Below are positions 1 through 10,638 of a stretch of 64,000 nt of DNA, piece after piece; position 1 is the stretch's first letter, and each line of letters begins with the position of its first letter. The translations under genes were made by a program, and so were the position numbers. The notes beneath the pieces were generated by a model. That model ran no database searches, was not told where the DNA came from, and was given only the letters and a program-made list of their open reading frames with translations. Origin of the DNA: Caenorhabditis elegans (Eukaryota; Nematoda; Chromadorea; Rhabditida; Rhabditidae); assembly GCF_000002985.6 (NCBI RefSeq), contig NC_003279.8, positions 11,284,001 through 11,348,000 of the forward strand. Reading direction: 5' to 3'.

Positions 1-2495
1 ACGAGCCTAGAATCGTTAAAATTATAAAATGAAACGTGGCACCCATTGTCGTGGTGAAAACTGACATGGTGCATGCGAACATGTTTTGGGAGAAGAAGAT
101 CAAGCCGAAGATCCAATAACGGCTCTCTTTTTCGTAGTCTCTGGAAAACATTTTTTATCCTGGCCGTTTCAAATTGATGGTCTAGAAATCCAAAACTAGG
201 CCACAATATTAATTTTTTTGATTTTCCCACAATGTTAACTCCGCTGAGCTAGAGCCGTTTAAAGTTGGTGGCCTAGAAATCCAAAACTCGGCCACCAATT
301 TTTTAAAACTGAGCTTAACTTAACTGATGTTTTTGGGTCAAGTAATCTGAAATAAAACTATAAAAAAGCCCAACCTTTTTCTATTCTTTGAAAAAAATTT
401 AAAAATTGGTGGCCTAACTTTTCGGAAATTTGGGTTTCTAGGCCATCAACTTTATAAAGTTAGGCCACTATTTAAAATTTTTTGCTTAGAATTTTTTCTA
501 CTCTTTCAAACGGCTTTCATAACAAATGAATATGTCCTTCCAAGCCTTCCAACAAGCTACAAAACTTGGTGGCCGAGATTTGGATTTCTAGGCCACCATT
601 TTTTGAAAGTTAGGCCACTTCAAAAATTTATGTAAGAGTATTTTCTTGTTCTTCCAAATAAATTTTCAACAATTTGAAAATATCAATTTTTAGCAAAGTT
701 TGAAGTTGATGGCCGAGTTTTAGATTTCTAGACCACCAACTTCAAATGCTCATAACTCGGTTTAAAATCAATATTTTTTAAATTTGAAAAATGTGTCTAA
801 AAGAGAATTTTTAGGCTTTCAACTCTGAATTCCTTACTTCACAAAAACGGTCGCAAAAATCCGCTCAACAAGTATCCCAACCGGAGTCGCGAGCACAAAA
901 AACATGTAGTGATATCTCATAATTGCAGAAATGAAAATTGGGTCAAATTTATTTTTCTCAAAGCTACACCGTCCCAAATGATGGCACTCGTCGTCACAAT
1001 CGATAGCTGGAAGAGAAATGTCTGCCTGCCTGCCTGCCTATGGGTGCCTACCTTTACTTATTTCAATAGCCAGACTGTATTTAAATGCCCACAAAAGAAT
1101 TCGGCAGATAAGGAGCTCAAACCAGAGAAGCAGTAGGGCAATAAAGATGTTTCGCTGGTTTTTGTGGAAAATTCTGAAAATGAACTTTTTTGGTTTGTTT
1201 TGATGGCCTAGAAAAAGCTAGGCCACTGTATTTTTTCAAAAGTTTTGTTGAAAACTGTTCAAGATCGCAAATCATCATTCCTAGATTTTTACAGAACTCA
1301 GAAATATAGATTTTCCGTCGAGTTATAGAAATTTGAAATTGGTGGCCTAGAATTCCTAAACTAGGCCACCAACTTTCAAAAGCTCCACGATTTAAAATTT
1401 ATCCACAAAATAGTATGTTTTTGTATTTTGTAATTTAGTTTGAACTATTCAGAAATATCGATTTTCCGCTGAGCTAGAGCCGTTTAAAGTTGGTGGCCTA
1501 AAAATCCAAAACTCGGCCACCAACTTTTTTTTTGCTCCGACTTGCTTTTAAATTCAAAATTTTAATTAACTAAAAACAACTTGATACGTTTAACTTTTTT
1601 GTAGAATTAGAAATGAATGTGGTGGCCTAACTTTTGAGTTTTCTAAGCCGGCTTGAACTGTGGAATTTAAATTGGTGGCCTAGAAAATTGGTAAATTAGG
1701 CCACTAGTAATTTTTTTCATTAACTGTTCATTTCAATAGTCAAAAATCGAGCTTCCGATGAAATACAAATATTCAAAGTTGATGGCCTAGTTTTGGATTT
1801 CTAAGCCACGACCTAAGAAATTTACATTTGTCATGATGGCCTAGAAAAATTGAAAAGTTAGGCCGTGAAAAAACATTCCCCAGCATTTGTTTCATATTCT
1901 TTCTGTTGCGTTAAAAATATTGATTTTAAGCCAAGTTACAGTAATTTAAAGCTGGTGGCCTAGTTTTGGATTTCTAGGCCACCAACTTAAATTGCCTATT
2001 ATTCGACGGTAAATTAAGATTTTTGAATATTAAAAAACGGATTAAATTCAAGTTTTTTTTCTTTTTTTTCAAAATTAAAAAAATTAAAAATTTCCCCCCG
2101 GCTAAAACTTTTGGTGGCCTAGAATTCCAAAACTAGGCCACAATCTCCCTAAAATGATAACCTACGTAAATTTTAACGCAATCTTAACACCGACAACAGT
2201 ACACACAAAACTGAGCAAAAAGAGCACGGCCTGCACAAAAACTCCAGCATTGCTCGGCATTTGATGAGAGTTTCGGATGAAAATTGCCATAATTGTTGGA
2301 TCGTCTGTAACTTGGAACTAAGAAGAGATATCGGAGTTTTGTTAATTGCCAAAATGTAGAAAATTTTCAGGGCTACAATTTGTTAGTTGACTACTTTTTT
2401 GTATCTCAAGTAGTTTCAGAGATATAGAGCTTTTTCGGTGGGGGGGACTTACCAACTTGTAGGTTGTGGTGGTGGTGAGTGTGTATAAGATGCAT
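1..2495 (-). CDS. Serpentine chemoreceptor, class e-like (5' portion; gene runs off the left edge)
   Basis: Exons read on the minus strand: 2453-2495 (ATG at 2495), 2166-2304, 1052-1173, 838-1006 and 140 to the window edge. All have CAG acceptors and GT donors and the phases close. The predicted protein has hydrophobic helices at FVQAVLFLLSFVCTVVGV, IALLLLWFELLICRILLW and HYMFFVLATPVGILV. The last is followed by VERIFATVFVKDYEKESR, the 'ER-A-(x)5-DYE' signature after TM3 of the Sra-superfamily (Sre/Sra/Srab/Srb) nematode receptors. I lean to Sre because of the DYEK motif; class is inference. Such receptors are 7-TM proteins of sensory neurons, mostly orphan. The first exon is short and His-rich (HTHHHH), so an in-frame ATG at 2290 is an alternative start. 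C-terminal exons lie outside the window. Introns are filled with GGCCTAG repeats. Confidence 0.72.
150..2130. repeat. GTGGCCTAG / CTAGGCCAC dispersed hairpin repeats in the receptor introns
   Basis: At least a dozen units of the form TTGGTGGCCTAGAAATCC...CTAGGCCACCAAC occur in the two large introns, for example near 1345, 1495, 1670, 1955 and 2115. Each unit is an imperfect palindrome with a 10-13 bp stem and a loop of about 10-20 bases. Units occur in both orientations. Exons between them carry none. Confidence 0.9.
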
Positions 2496-5043
2496 TTTCT
2501 TCATTTTTTTGGAATTACTTATTAGAAAAAATTTCTGCAAAAGGCTTAAGGTTATAGAATTTAGAATGGTGCTTTGAACTTAGGTAATCCAACCGAACTA
2601 CTGAAGCTTTAGGCTCCGCCCTTTTGTTTGCTTGCACTTTATTCCGGAATTTCATTAGGGAAAAATTTAATTAAGATTTTGATTTTCTCGCATAAAAACT
2701 AAAAGATTAAATTGTTCGTCATCTTGTGAAAACTACTGGAATCATCTTACGAAATAATAAAAGATATCTAGGTCTGAGATTCAAAGGGATCCAAAAAACC
2801 GTGTCACGTAGTGCTAGGCAATCCCATTACGGTTTGACCTACAAAAAATGCGGGAATTTTTGCCCAGGAAAATGTGACGTCAGCACGTTCTTAACCATGC
2901 AAAATCAGTCTCTTCTCCCGCATTTTTTGTAGATCTACGGAGATCAAGCCAAAATGAGACACTCTATATATATATAATTTTTATCATTTCATTAGAAGTC
3001 GTTAAAAATCCCACAAAATTCAAATTTATTCCAATTCAGGGAAATTCAAGGAATCTTTTTTTTGCAACACCTAAAAAGCGAAAAATTGAAACCCGGAGAT
3101 TTAATAATTATATCAATCTAAAATTTCAAATAAAAATCCCAAAAAACTATGTAGCATCTCATTAAAAATTTATTCGAAAAAGCACAAAAGGACGTCACCG
3201 GAAAAAGAAAAAAAGGAAAAAAGAGAGCAATAATTAAAATATGATTAAGTTATGCTTCACGCCAATGCTCTTTATTTTCAGGAATTTTTAATTTGGTATC
3301 ACAATATTTCCCTGTCGGGAAAAAATTTTACGGATTTTTTTTAAATATTGGAAAGCCGAATAGGTGTATTTTCTGCCTACATTACACATTTTTCAATTTT
3401 TGAAAATATTGATTTTTCGCCGAGTTATTGCGGCTTGATGTTGGTGGCCTAGAAATCCAAAACTAGGCCATCAACTGCAAACTGCTGTAACTTGGCGGAA
3501 AATTGATATTTGATATATTTTGAGTGAATTTAAAACCCGTATACTAGTTTTTTATTACAGTAAATAATTACTATGTAGGTGGCCTAACTTTTCGATTTTT
3601 TTTTTGTTTTTCTAGGCCACTGGCTATTCTGACCTATTAACAGATTCTACGTACAAAATTTATGTACAAACGGAAAACTATTAATGTTTTGAAGCCAAAA
3701 AGTTTTTGAAATATTCTAAAATATCATGTTTGAGCCAATTTATAAGAATTTGAAGTTGGTGGCCTAGAAATCCAAAACTAGGCCATCAACTTCAAATAAC
3801 TGTAACTTGGCGGAAAATTAATATTTTTAGGTCAAACAAAATCAGATATTCATTAAAACTTTTTAGCATATTTTTTAAATGGTATTGATGGCCTAACTTG
3901 AATTTTCCTAGGCCACCAATCCTCAAACCTCCAGAAGTGCAAAAATTCCGTGTTATTTGTCACGTAACACATTCTATCCATTGAAGAATACGTCTCCCAC
4001 GCTTCCTCTCTAATTATTGTCTTCCGTTTTTTTTTTTCAGCAAAAGCCCCCCGCGCCTCATGAATACTCCCGAGAAAATTTCTATTTTGTAATTTGCCCA
4101 GAAAGCTTTCATTTTTTCAGAAAAAAATATAAGGAAGTCATGAAGGAACGACCGATGTATGGGTGAGCTATTAATTTTTGTGAAATATTTTTCGAAAAAT
4201 CAGTTTTTAGTACGCTCAATAATATTGCTTTTCCGCCAAGTTACAACAGGTTTAAGTTGGTGGCCGAGTTTTTGTTCATTTCTAGGCTATCAACTATATT
4301 TTTTCTTTTTGTACATTTACACGCATTTTCGAATAGTTTAGGACTTCCCCAGTACATCAGTTATATCAGAAACTCGAAAATATCAATTTAGGGTCGCTAG
4401 AAATTGGTGGCCGAAGTCGAGTTTTCTAGGCCATCACTTCAAAACTGGGTTTAGCCTTCTTTAAAATATATGTTGTCCTATTTTGAAGGACAGAAATTAG
4501 TATAAAAAAATGAAAAATTACAACTAATTTTGAATTCTTGAGCAGTGGCCTAGAAATTATTACAATGGGGAAAACTCGGCCACCAATTATTTTAGGACAG
4601 TTTTTGTGGTTATAAAGTGTATTACCAGTTTAATTATCTTGTTCTGACGTTTAGAAAATTTTTTTCCAGTTCGTGGCCTAGGTTTTGTGTTTCTAGGCCA
4701 CCAACTTCAAGTGCTCATAACTCGCCAGAAAATTGTGTTTTCAAGCTAAACTTTGTAGCCTACGAAAAAATGTGCGTGAAATTTGAAATTTCGTCTTAAA
4801 ATTCAGTGAAGCATGGTGAGATATCGTGGCGTTCCGGTCTAATTAAAAGTGTATAAAATAGTCAGGTGTAGTGAGTTTAGACTGAAAATAAATTCCGCTT
4901 TCAAAACTTCCTTAAAATAAAAAATTTTGGAAAAAAAATTTTTGAAAAATTTTGGATTTTTTTTTGAAAATTCGGAAAAAAATTTTTATTAAAATTTTTC
5001 AAATTATACCCAAACTTCCTCTAAAACTCTAAAAAATTCCAGA
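2496..5043. other. Intergenic spacer, repeat-rich
   Basis: No convincing gene. It lies between divergent receptor genes, so it should hold both promoters. It contains one GGTTTGACCTACAAAAAATG hairpin element (separate entry) and further GGCCTAG units around 3435, 3580, 3760, 3890, 4260, 4410, 4680. A short exon-like stretch near 4110-4163 has TTTTTTCAG before it and GTGAGC after it. It has no partner exons, so I do not call it. Confidence 0.6.
2815..2965. repeat. Hairpin MITE-like element (GGTTTGACCTAC family), copy 1
   Basis: Begins CCCATTACGGTTTGACCTAC, continues AAAAAATGCGGG, has a core with TGACGTCAGCACGTTCTTAA, and returns CCCGCATTTTTTGTAGATCT. The two ends are inverted repeats. Four related copies or fragments lie at about 49901-50010, 60796-60966, 61220-61386 and 62097-62290. 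Confidence 0.85.
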
Positions 5044-7868
5044 ATGGACATCTACAACAAATCCGACTACATTTCCTACAATTTCCAATGGAATTCTTTG
5101 GATTTCCCTAAAATAACAGTACTCCTCGGCCCTTTCTACCTATTTCCCACTTTTTATATAGTAGGAAAAATGGCAAAGTTATTTTTTGACGCAAATCAGA
5201 CAACTATGGCGTCATCAATACAAAAACACCTTTTTATGGCATTTTTATTCATGCAAATTGCGGTGAGTTGGGTCTCGACGCGAAAAGTGCAGTAACCCAG
5301 GATAAATAACCATGTTTTGAAAATGTTAACAAATAGAGCTTAAAATTTTAAATATAGCACTCTTTTCAAAAATAATGATTTTCAGCCGAGTTATGATCAT
5401 TTGAAGTTGGTGGCCTAGAAATCCAAAACTAGGCCACCAACTTCAAACAGCTGTAACTCGGCGGAAAATTGATATCTTTGAGTAAAAAAAAATAAGATAA
5501 TGATAACATTTTTTCTTTTATTTTTTATGAATATTTTTGGTGGCCTAGTTTTTGGATTTCTAGGCCACCAAACATAAAATTCAAAAAAATCAAAGGTATT
5601 TCGGTCGAGAATTCAAATTTGGACACAAAAAAATTTGATACTTTCGCTAACTTTCCCGAAAATTCATTCAAAATCTGTCTAAAATATTTTTTTTCAGAAT
5701 TTCTTCTACATAATCACGGATTTCATTGTAGTGCGAATTCCAGCAACAGGGATTTTGACCTCAATTTGTGCTCAAATTGCTCCAAACCAAGTCCTGAAGC
5801 TTCCCTACCTGATCGCATTCATTTCAAGTTATGTCTCTATGCTTTTCCCTGTAATTTTTTGTGCAAATCGGGCGATTATAGTGTTTTACCCGAAAAATCA
5901 TAATGAGGTAAGTCGAAATTCGGATTCTACGTAAGATTTCTGAAATTTTAAGCCCCATATTGACTATGTTCTGACTTTTTTGAAATTTGTTGGTCTGGAC
6001 CGCGACGCGACCGCAACGCGGCTCAAAAAATTATTTGTCTTTAGAGGAAGTTTTGTGTATATTTCAATAACTTGACATATGAAAGTCTATGAAAAACCGG
6101 GAAAAATAAAGAAAACCCTGGAAAAAATATTTGGAAAGAGACGCGCGGCGCGGTCGCGTCGCGGTTTCCCTCTAAAATCAAATTTATCAGAACCTAGCCA
6201 ATATGGGTGTCAAAACTTTGCAATTTTTACGTAGAATTCAGATTTTTAAAGTAAAACTTTTGAATTTTCAGATTTGCCGACGTTTCATGAAATTCTCACT
6301 GCCAATTACTGTAATTCTTCCGTGCTGCTTCACATTTTTCATGGTCCCCGCAGTGGGACACTGTACCCAGCTTACTGCACCGTACCCAATGGGCGCAGTA
6401 ATGTTTACGTTAGATTTGAAAGTGGTATGTCTAAAAAGCGACCGCGTTGCAGCCAAACGAGTAAAGTTGAAATCTGTCAAATTTGTTTTCAATCGATTTT
6501 CAATGCGAAATTCGAATTCTCCAATAAAAACCCGAAATTTTAAGCCCCATATTACCTATATTCCAAGCCATTTGAAATTTAGCATGTGAACCACGACGCG
6601 ACCGCGTTGCAGCCAAAAGAGTAAAGTTAAAATCTCAAAATTTGTTTTTCATCGATTTTCATTACAAATTTCGAATTCTCCATCAAAAATCCAAAGTTTT
6701 AAGCCCCATATTGTCTATATTCCAAGAATTTTGAAATTTAGCTTGTGAACCGCGACGCGACCGCGTTGAAGCTTGACGAAAAACCAAAATCACTTAAAAT
6801 TGATTTCCATGGAATTTCATTGCAAAATTCGAATTCTCCATTAAAAACCCGAAATTTTAAGCCCCATATTGCCTATATTCCAAGCCATTTGAAATTTAGC
6901 ATGTGAACCGCGACGCGACCGCGACGCAGCAGAACCAATTATGACAGAATTCACGATTCCTTGCGAATTTAGGAATTTTCATCAACAATTCAAAATTTTG
7001 TGTTCCATATTGCCAAAGCCCTGTTTAAATGATAAATTTTCACTCGCGTCGCGGCTGCGTCGCGGTCAAACCCCAAAAACCAACTTCATCGTAACCTAGC
7101 CGATATGGGGTTCAAAAATCCGCAAATTTTACGCAGATTCCAAATTTTCTATTGAAAATTTATAATTTTCAGCGTATCAACGAGTACACCCACCTCCTCA
7201 CCTCATTTTTCTGCACCCTATTCACATTCTCCATAAATATCACAATGATGGTTAAAGTTAGACATATTTTGTTTCAAAAAAAGTAAGTTTTCAGGCTTTA
7301 TAATTGAAATTTATAAGGAACTTTTAGATTTTTCAACAGAAATATCAATAAAAACTACAAAGCGGAAATGTCATTGACTATTACTATGGTGTTGGTTTTT
7401 ATACCATTTTTGGTGAATGGTATAGTTGTGGTAAGGTTTTTTTATTGATTTTTTGAGAATTGAATAGTTAATGGAACATTTTTTGGTCTTTATTTTTTTT
7501 TTTAATTTAAAAAAAAAAATTTTTTTGATCAATTTTGTGTCATGAAGCATTGAGCTGGAAAATTTCCCCTTTAAAACCAAAAACCAAAAAAAAAAAATTT
7601 TAATGATTCATTCCTAAACTCATCAATCCGCTCGAATACTTTCAAAAAAAATTTCCCAAAATTTTTTTTTCAGGTACTTTCCCTTCGAGACCCATCTCTA
7701 ATTGGGTACATTCTATCCATAAGACCTATTGCAATAGACACAGCAACAGTATTCGAGCCATGGGCTTTTTATCTTACTCATCCATTTTTCGGGCGGTACA
7801 AACGGAAGACTACTGTTTCAAGTTTTCCGAGAAATGCCACGTCATCTGTTTCGACGCAACCGATTTGA
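5044..7868 (+). CDS. Serpentine chemoreceptor, class u-like, complete (325 aa)
   Basis: Six exons: 5044-5262, 5698-5907, 6272-6424, 7173-7282, 7340-7430, 7674-7868 (TGA). The sum is 978 nt, in frame throughout. Seven hydrophobic segments are visible. The second exon holds RIPATGILTSICA and MLFPVIFCANRAIIVFYPKNH. Later come HCTQLTAPYPMGA and, at the C-terminus, PWAFYLTHPFFGRYKR. This order (RIPxTG, R-(x)n-P-K-H after TM3, PYPxGA loop, terminal PWxFYLTHP) matches the Srg-superfamily of nematode chemoreceptors, and class u best as I recall it; class is inference. The product would be an orphan 7-TM receptor in ciliated sensory neurons. No disabling mutation is seen. Introns 2-5 carry GCGACGCG repeats. 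Confidence 0.8.
5395..5580. repeat. GGCCTAG hairpin units in intron 1 of the class u-like receptor
   Basis: Two units, TTGGTGGCCTAGAAATCC...CTAGGCCACCAACTTC at about 5405-5445 and GGTGGCCTAGTTTTTGG...CTAGGCCACC at about 5538-5570. They belong to the same family as 150-2130. Confidence 0.9.
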
Positions 7869-8560
7869 TGAATTTATTGATTTTTTTTATTGAAAAACTG
7901 TTTTTTTTTTCAAATATTTATGTATCACTTATGTGGAATTCGAATTCGCCGCAAATTTTCCGATTATTTGGCACCCATATTGGTCTATTTCTGATAACTC
8001 TGAAATTTTAATGGAAACCGCGACACGACCGCAACGCAGCATAACAAGAAGATAATCAAAACTCAATATCCGTTGAAAACTATTGTCGAATTCAAATTCT
8101 CCTTAAAATTTCCGTTTTTTAGCACCCACTTTGGCTGGATTCCGATAACTTTGAAATTTCAGTGAAAACCGCGACGCGACCGCAACGCATCATAACAAGA
8201 AGGTAATTAAAACTCAATATCCGTTGAAATCTATTGTAAAATTTGAATTCTTCGTGAAATTTCCGTTTTTTTAACTCCCATATCGGTTGGAATCCGATAA
8301 CTTTGAAATTTTAGCAAAAACCGCGACGCGACCGCAACGCAGACTGAAAAAGACGGAGTCTAAAAGTAATATTCATGGAAAACTAATTTTGAATTTGAAT
8401 TCTCCGTAAAGTTTCCGGCCGCGACTATATATATTTTATTTCTTATTCCCAATAGTTGACACCTTGTTACTGTTGTTCAATCTTTAAAAAATGTAATTCC
8501 ACCCAAAATAAGGTTTTACAGTTGGCGCGCGTTGCGGCTGCGTCGCGGTCGGCAGGTGAA
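5990..8560. repeat. CCGCGACGCGACCGC repeat family (introns and 3' flank)
   Basis: About ten copies of a GC-rich core, CGCGACGCGACCGCAACGC, in both orientations near 6000, 6145, 6590, 6750, 6905, 7045, 8010, 8165, 8320 and 8530. Each is embedded in a longer diverged unit with a conserved 'AAGCCCCATATTG / GAATTCTCC' surround. Copies occupy introns 2 and 3 of the receptor gene and about 700 bp of its 3' flank. A related copy lies at 51605-51650. Confidence 0.88.
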
Positions 8561-8710
8561 AAACCAAAATAGTCGGATCCTAGTCAATATGGGGGTCAAA
8601 ATTTGCGATTTTTCACGCTGAATCCTATTTTTGCAGTGAAAACTATCAATTTTCAGCGGATAATATCTAGTCTTTATTGGTCATACCACATTAATTTACA
8701 AAAAAAAAGG
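7869..8710. other. Convergent intergenic spacer
   Basis: Separates the 3' ends of the class u-like receptor (+) and the secreted LRR-like gene (-). It holds four GCGACGCG units and no recognisable gene. I did not pick a specific poly(A) site. Confidence 0.6.
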
Positions 8711-10152
8711 TTAAACATCAGTCTCCTCTCCCTGAATCTGAACCTCGGTAAGATCTGGCATTGGGGTGACCTGTTTCGGGTGGTTTCTAGCAGTCTTTGC
8801 GGATTCCAGACGGTTATTGATATCCTGTCCGACGTTGTTGATCTTTTTCACGACCAATGTGAAAAAGTCCTGGATGTCTCGGAGGGTGGTCTGAAGCACA
8901 AAAAAAATATTTTTTTTCCAAAATTTCAGCCTTTTAATTGTCGGCTGCTTTCTGAAAACTCACATCAAGATCAAAGTTCTCGTACTTGTCCTTGAGGATC
9001 TCCCAAAGTGAGAGCACGTATTCGTGGAGCTTGGCGTAATGTTTTGAGGCCTGGCAAGCCACATCACATTCTCTCGTCGGGCGGAACAATTTTGGTACTT
9101 TGCTGATTTCGGTGATGTTCTTGAAGCAGTCGGACACGATTTTGATGTGCTCGTAGTCATTGACAGTGGTGCAATCGAAATCCGGGTTGCGCTCGACGTC
9201 AATGATCTGGAATTGGTTTCCTATAGACAGTGTTGGGGTACTGTACTGGTACGGTAGGAGTACTGTAGAAGTACTGTAGAAGTACTCTAAGTTTTGGGGT
9301 ACTATAGTTGTACTGTGAAAGTACTAGGGGAGTACTGTAGGATTGCCGGGTACTGTAGTGAAGCAGTAGAGGTACTGTGTGAGTACGGAAAGGTTTTGGG
9401 TACTGTAGTATTACTGTAGGAAAATTGTTGGAATTTTACTGTAGTGGTACGGTAGGGGTACTGTAGGGTAATACTTACTGTGGGATGACTGTAGTTTTAG
9501 AAAATACCACGTTTTTTCTATTGCAGGAATAGTGGGGGGAGGGGTCCTATAGGGGTATGAAGTTTTCAAAAAATTGATTATAAATTCAAAATTTCAAAAA
9601 TGTCGGGTTTGTAGTTTGTAGTTTTTAGTTTTTAGTTTTTATTTTGTAGTTTGTAGTTTGTAATTGTAGTTTGTTGGTAGATTTAAGGAAACCAGTGATG
9701 TCGGTTTAATTGCAACCTAACTGGTTTATGGGGTAACTGTGTCAAACTTCGGGTGAAGTTAATTCGACCAATCAGCGATTGTCAGGGGGCGTGGCTAATG
9801 TTTCTAATTGGTGCAAGTTTAAAAATGGTCAAACTGGAAGAAAAAAATCTAAAACAAAACGTACCTTCAAATCCGGGAATTTCGCAAGAAGTGTCTCCTC
9901 ATCGGGAAGTCTCTCGATTTTGTTATAGGTGAGCCCGATGACTGGAAATCCACGGAGTCGAGAGCTGGCCGGTAGCTTAAGTTTTGTACGGTCCCCGTTG
10001 TGACAATGGATCACCTCATCGACAGTATCACATTCACAATCATCAAGACAGTCGAACACGTAGCCTGGAAGTTAATGATGAGCTCGAAAATTCGGAAAAA
10101 GCTTACCTTGAGCCAAATAGAAGACCGGGAACAACCAGAGAGCTGAACGCAT
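8711..10152 (-). CDS. Secreted cysteine/leucine-rich-repeat-like protein, 222 aa
   Basis: Four exons on the minus strand: 10107-10152 (ATG at 10152), 9865-10064, 8964-9206, 8711-8890 (TAA). Total 669 nt with closed phases. The N-terminus is a signal peptide (RSALWLFPVFYLAQG) that ends before the mature start YVFDCLDDCECD. The cysteine cluster FDCLDDCECD...VIHCHNGD resembles an LRR N-terminal cap. It is followed by one or two LRR-like strands (VIGLTYNKIERLP, FPDLKIIDVERNPDFDC). The C-terminal 100 residues are probably helical, with paired cysteines (DCFKN, ECDVACQ) and LRDIQDFFTLVVKKINNVGQDI. I know no named family for the whole chain; it looks nematode-specific and extracellular. It lies head-to-tail upstream of nothing obvious and in the same orientation as the ZP gene. 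Confidence 0.8.
9215..9490. repeat. ACTGTAG/GTACTGTA degenerate tandem repeats
   Basis: Many GTACTGTAGNAGTACTGTAG units in the intron between exons 2 and 3 of the secreted LRR-like gene. The same word recurs at 12560-13080 and 28190-29290. The intron continues with a TTTGTAGTTTTTAGT low-complexity stretch at about 9605-9670. Confidence 0.85.
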
Positions 10153-10189
10153 CGCACTTTGAGCACTCACTGACGCGGCTCCCGCCGGA

Positions 10190-10199
10190 TTTTATATAA
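10190..10199 (-). promoter_or_regulatory. TATA-like element of the secreted LRR-like gene
   Basis: On the minus strand GTTATATAAAATCC lies about 40-45 bp upstream of the ATG at 10152. This is a plausible core promoter distance for a short 5' UTR. Sequence match only. Confidence 0.5.
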
Positions 10200-10638
10200 C
10201 AAAAACATGCTCCCCACAACAGCTGACATGGCATTACACTGATGGGCGGGCGGACGGGACAATGGGGCCCTGGAGAGAGTTCCAGGACAGGTGACTCATG
10301 ATGGGGGAGAAGGATCATTGAAGAAAATGCCTGGTGACTTTGAACTTTTGAAGTGTGTTGAGGGAACCTAGGCTCACGTGAAATAGTAGAGTAATTCAAT
10401 GGGATGATTATGACTCACCCACACTATCAGACCACCTACTGGGTTTTTGGAATTACATTTATGACAGGCCTGGTTGCGAAATAGAAGCGTATCATGGTGC
10501 ATCGATAAAACTGTCATTTCAGATTTTTCTGCAGATTGGTATTGGTTCTATGTATGTTCTATCAAAAACAAACATAAATTTCAACAACTTTCATTGTAAA
10601 AAAAGAAAAAAAAACATAAAAACGTTTCACCTAAAAAG

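Noticed and set aside
4100-4165. Exon-like KKYKEVMKERPMYG between TTTTTTCAG and GTGAGC
   Set aside because: No flanking exons in a compatible frame and embedded in GGCCTAG repeats; cannot be tied to a gene.
8603-8995. Plus-strand 130-codon ORF
   Set aside because: It is antisense to exons 3 and 4 of the secreted LRR-like gene, whose splice phases and signal peptide are convincing.
10023-10400. Possible tRNA or structured RNA in GC-rich sequence upstream of the LRR-like gene
   Set aside because: No acceptor stem or box A/B spacing found; a GC-rich promoter region is sufficient.
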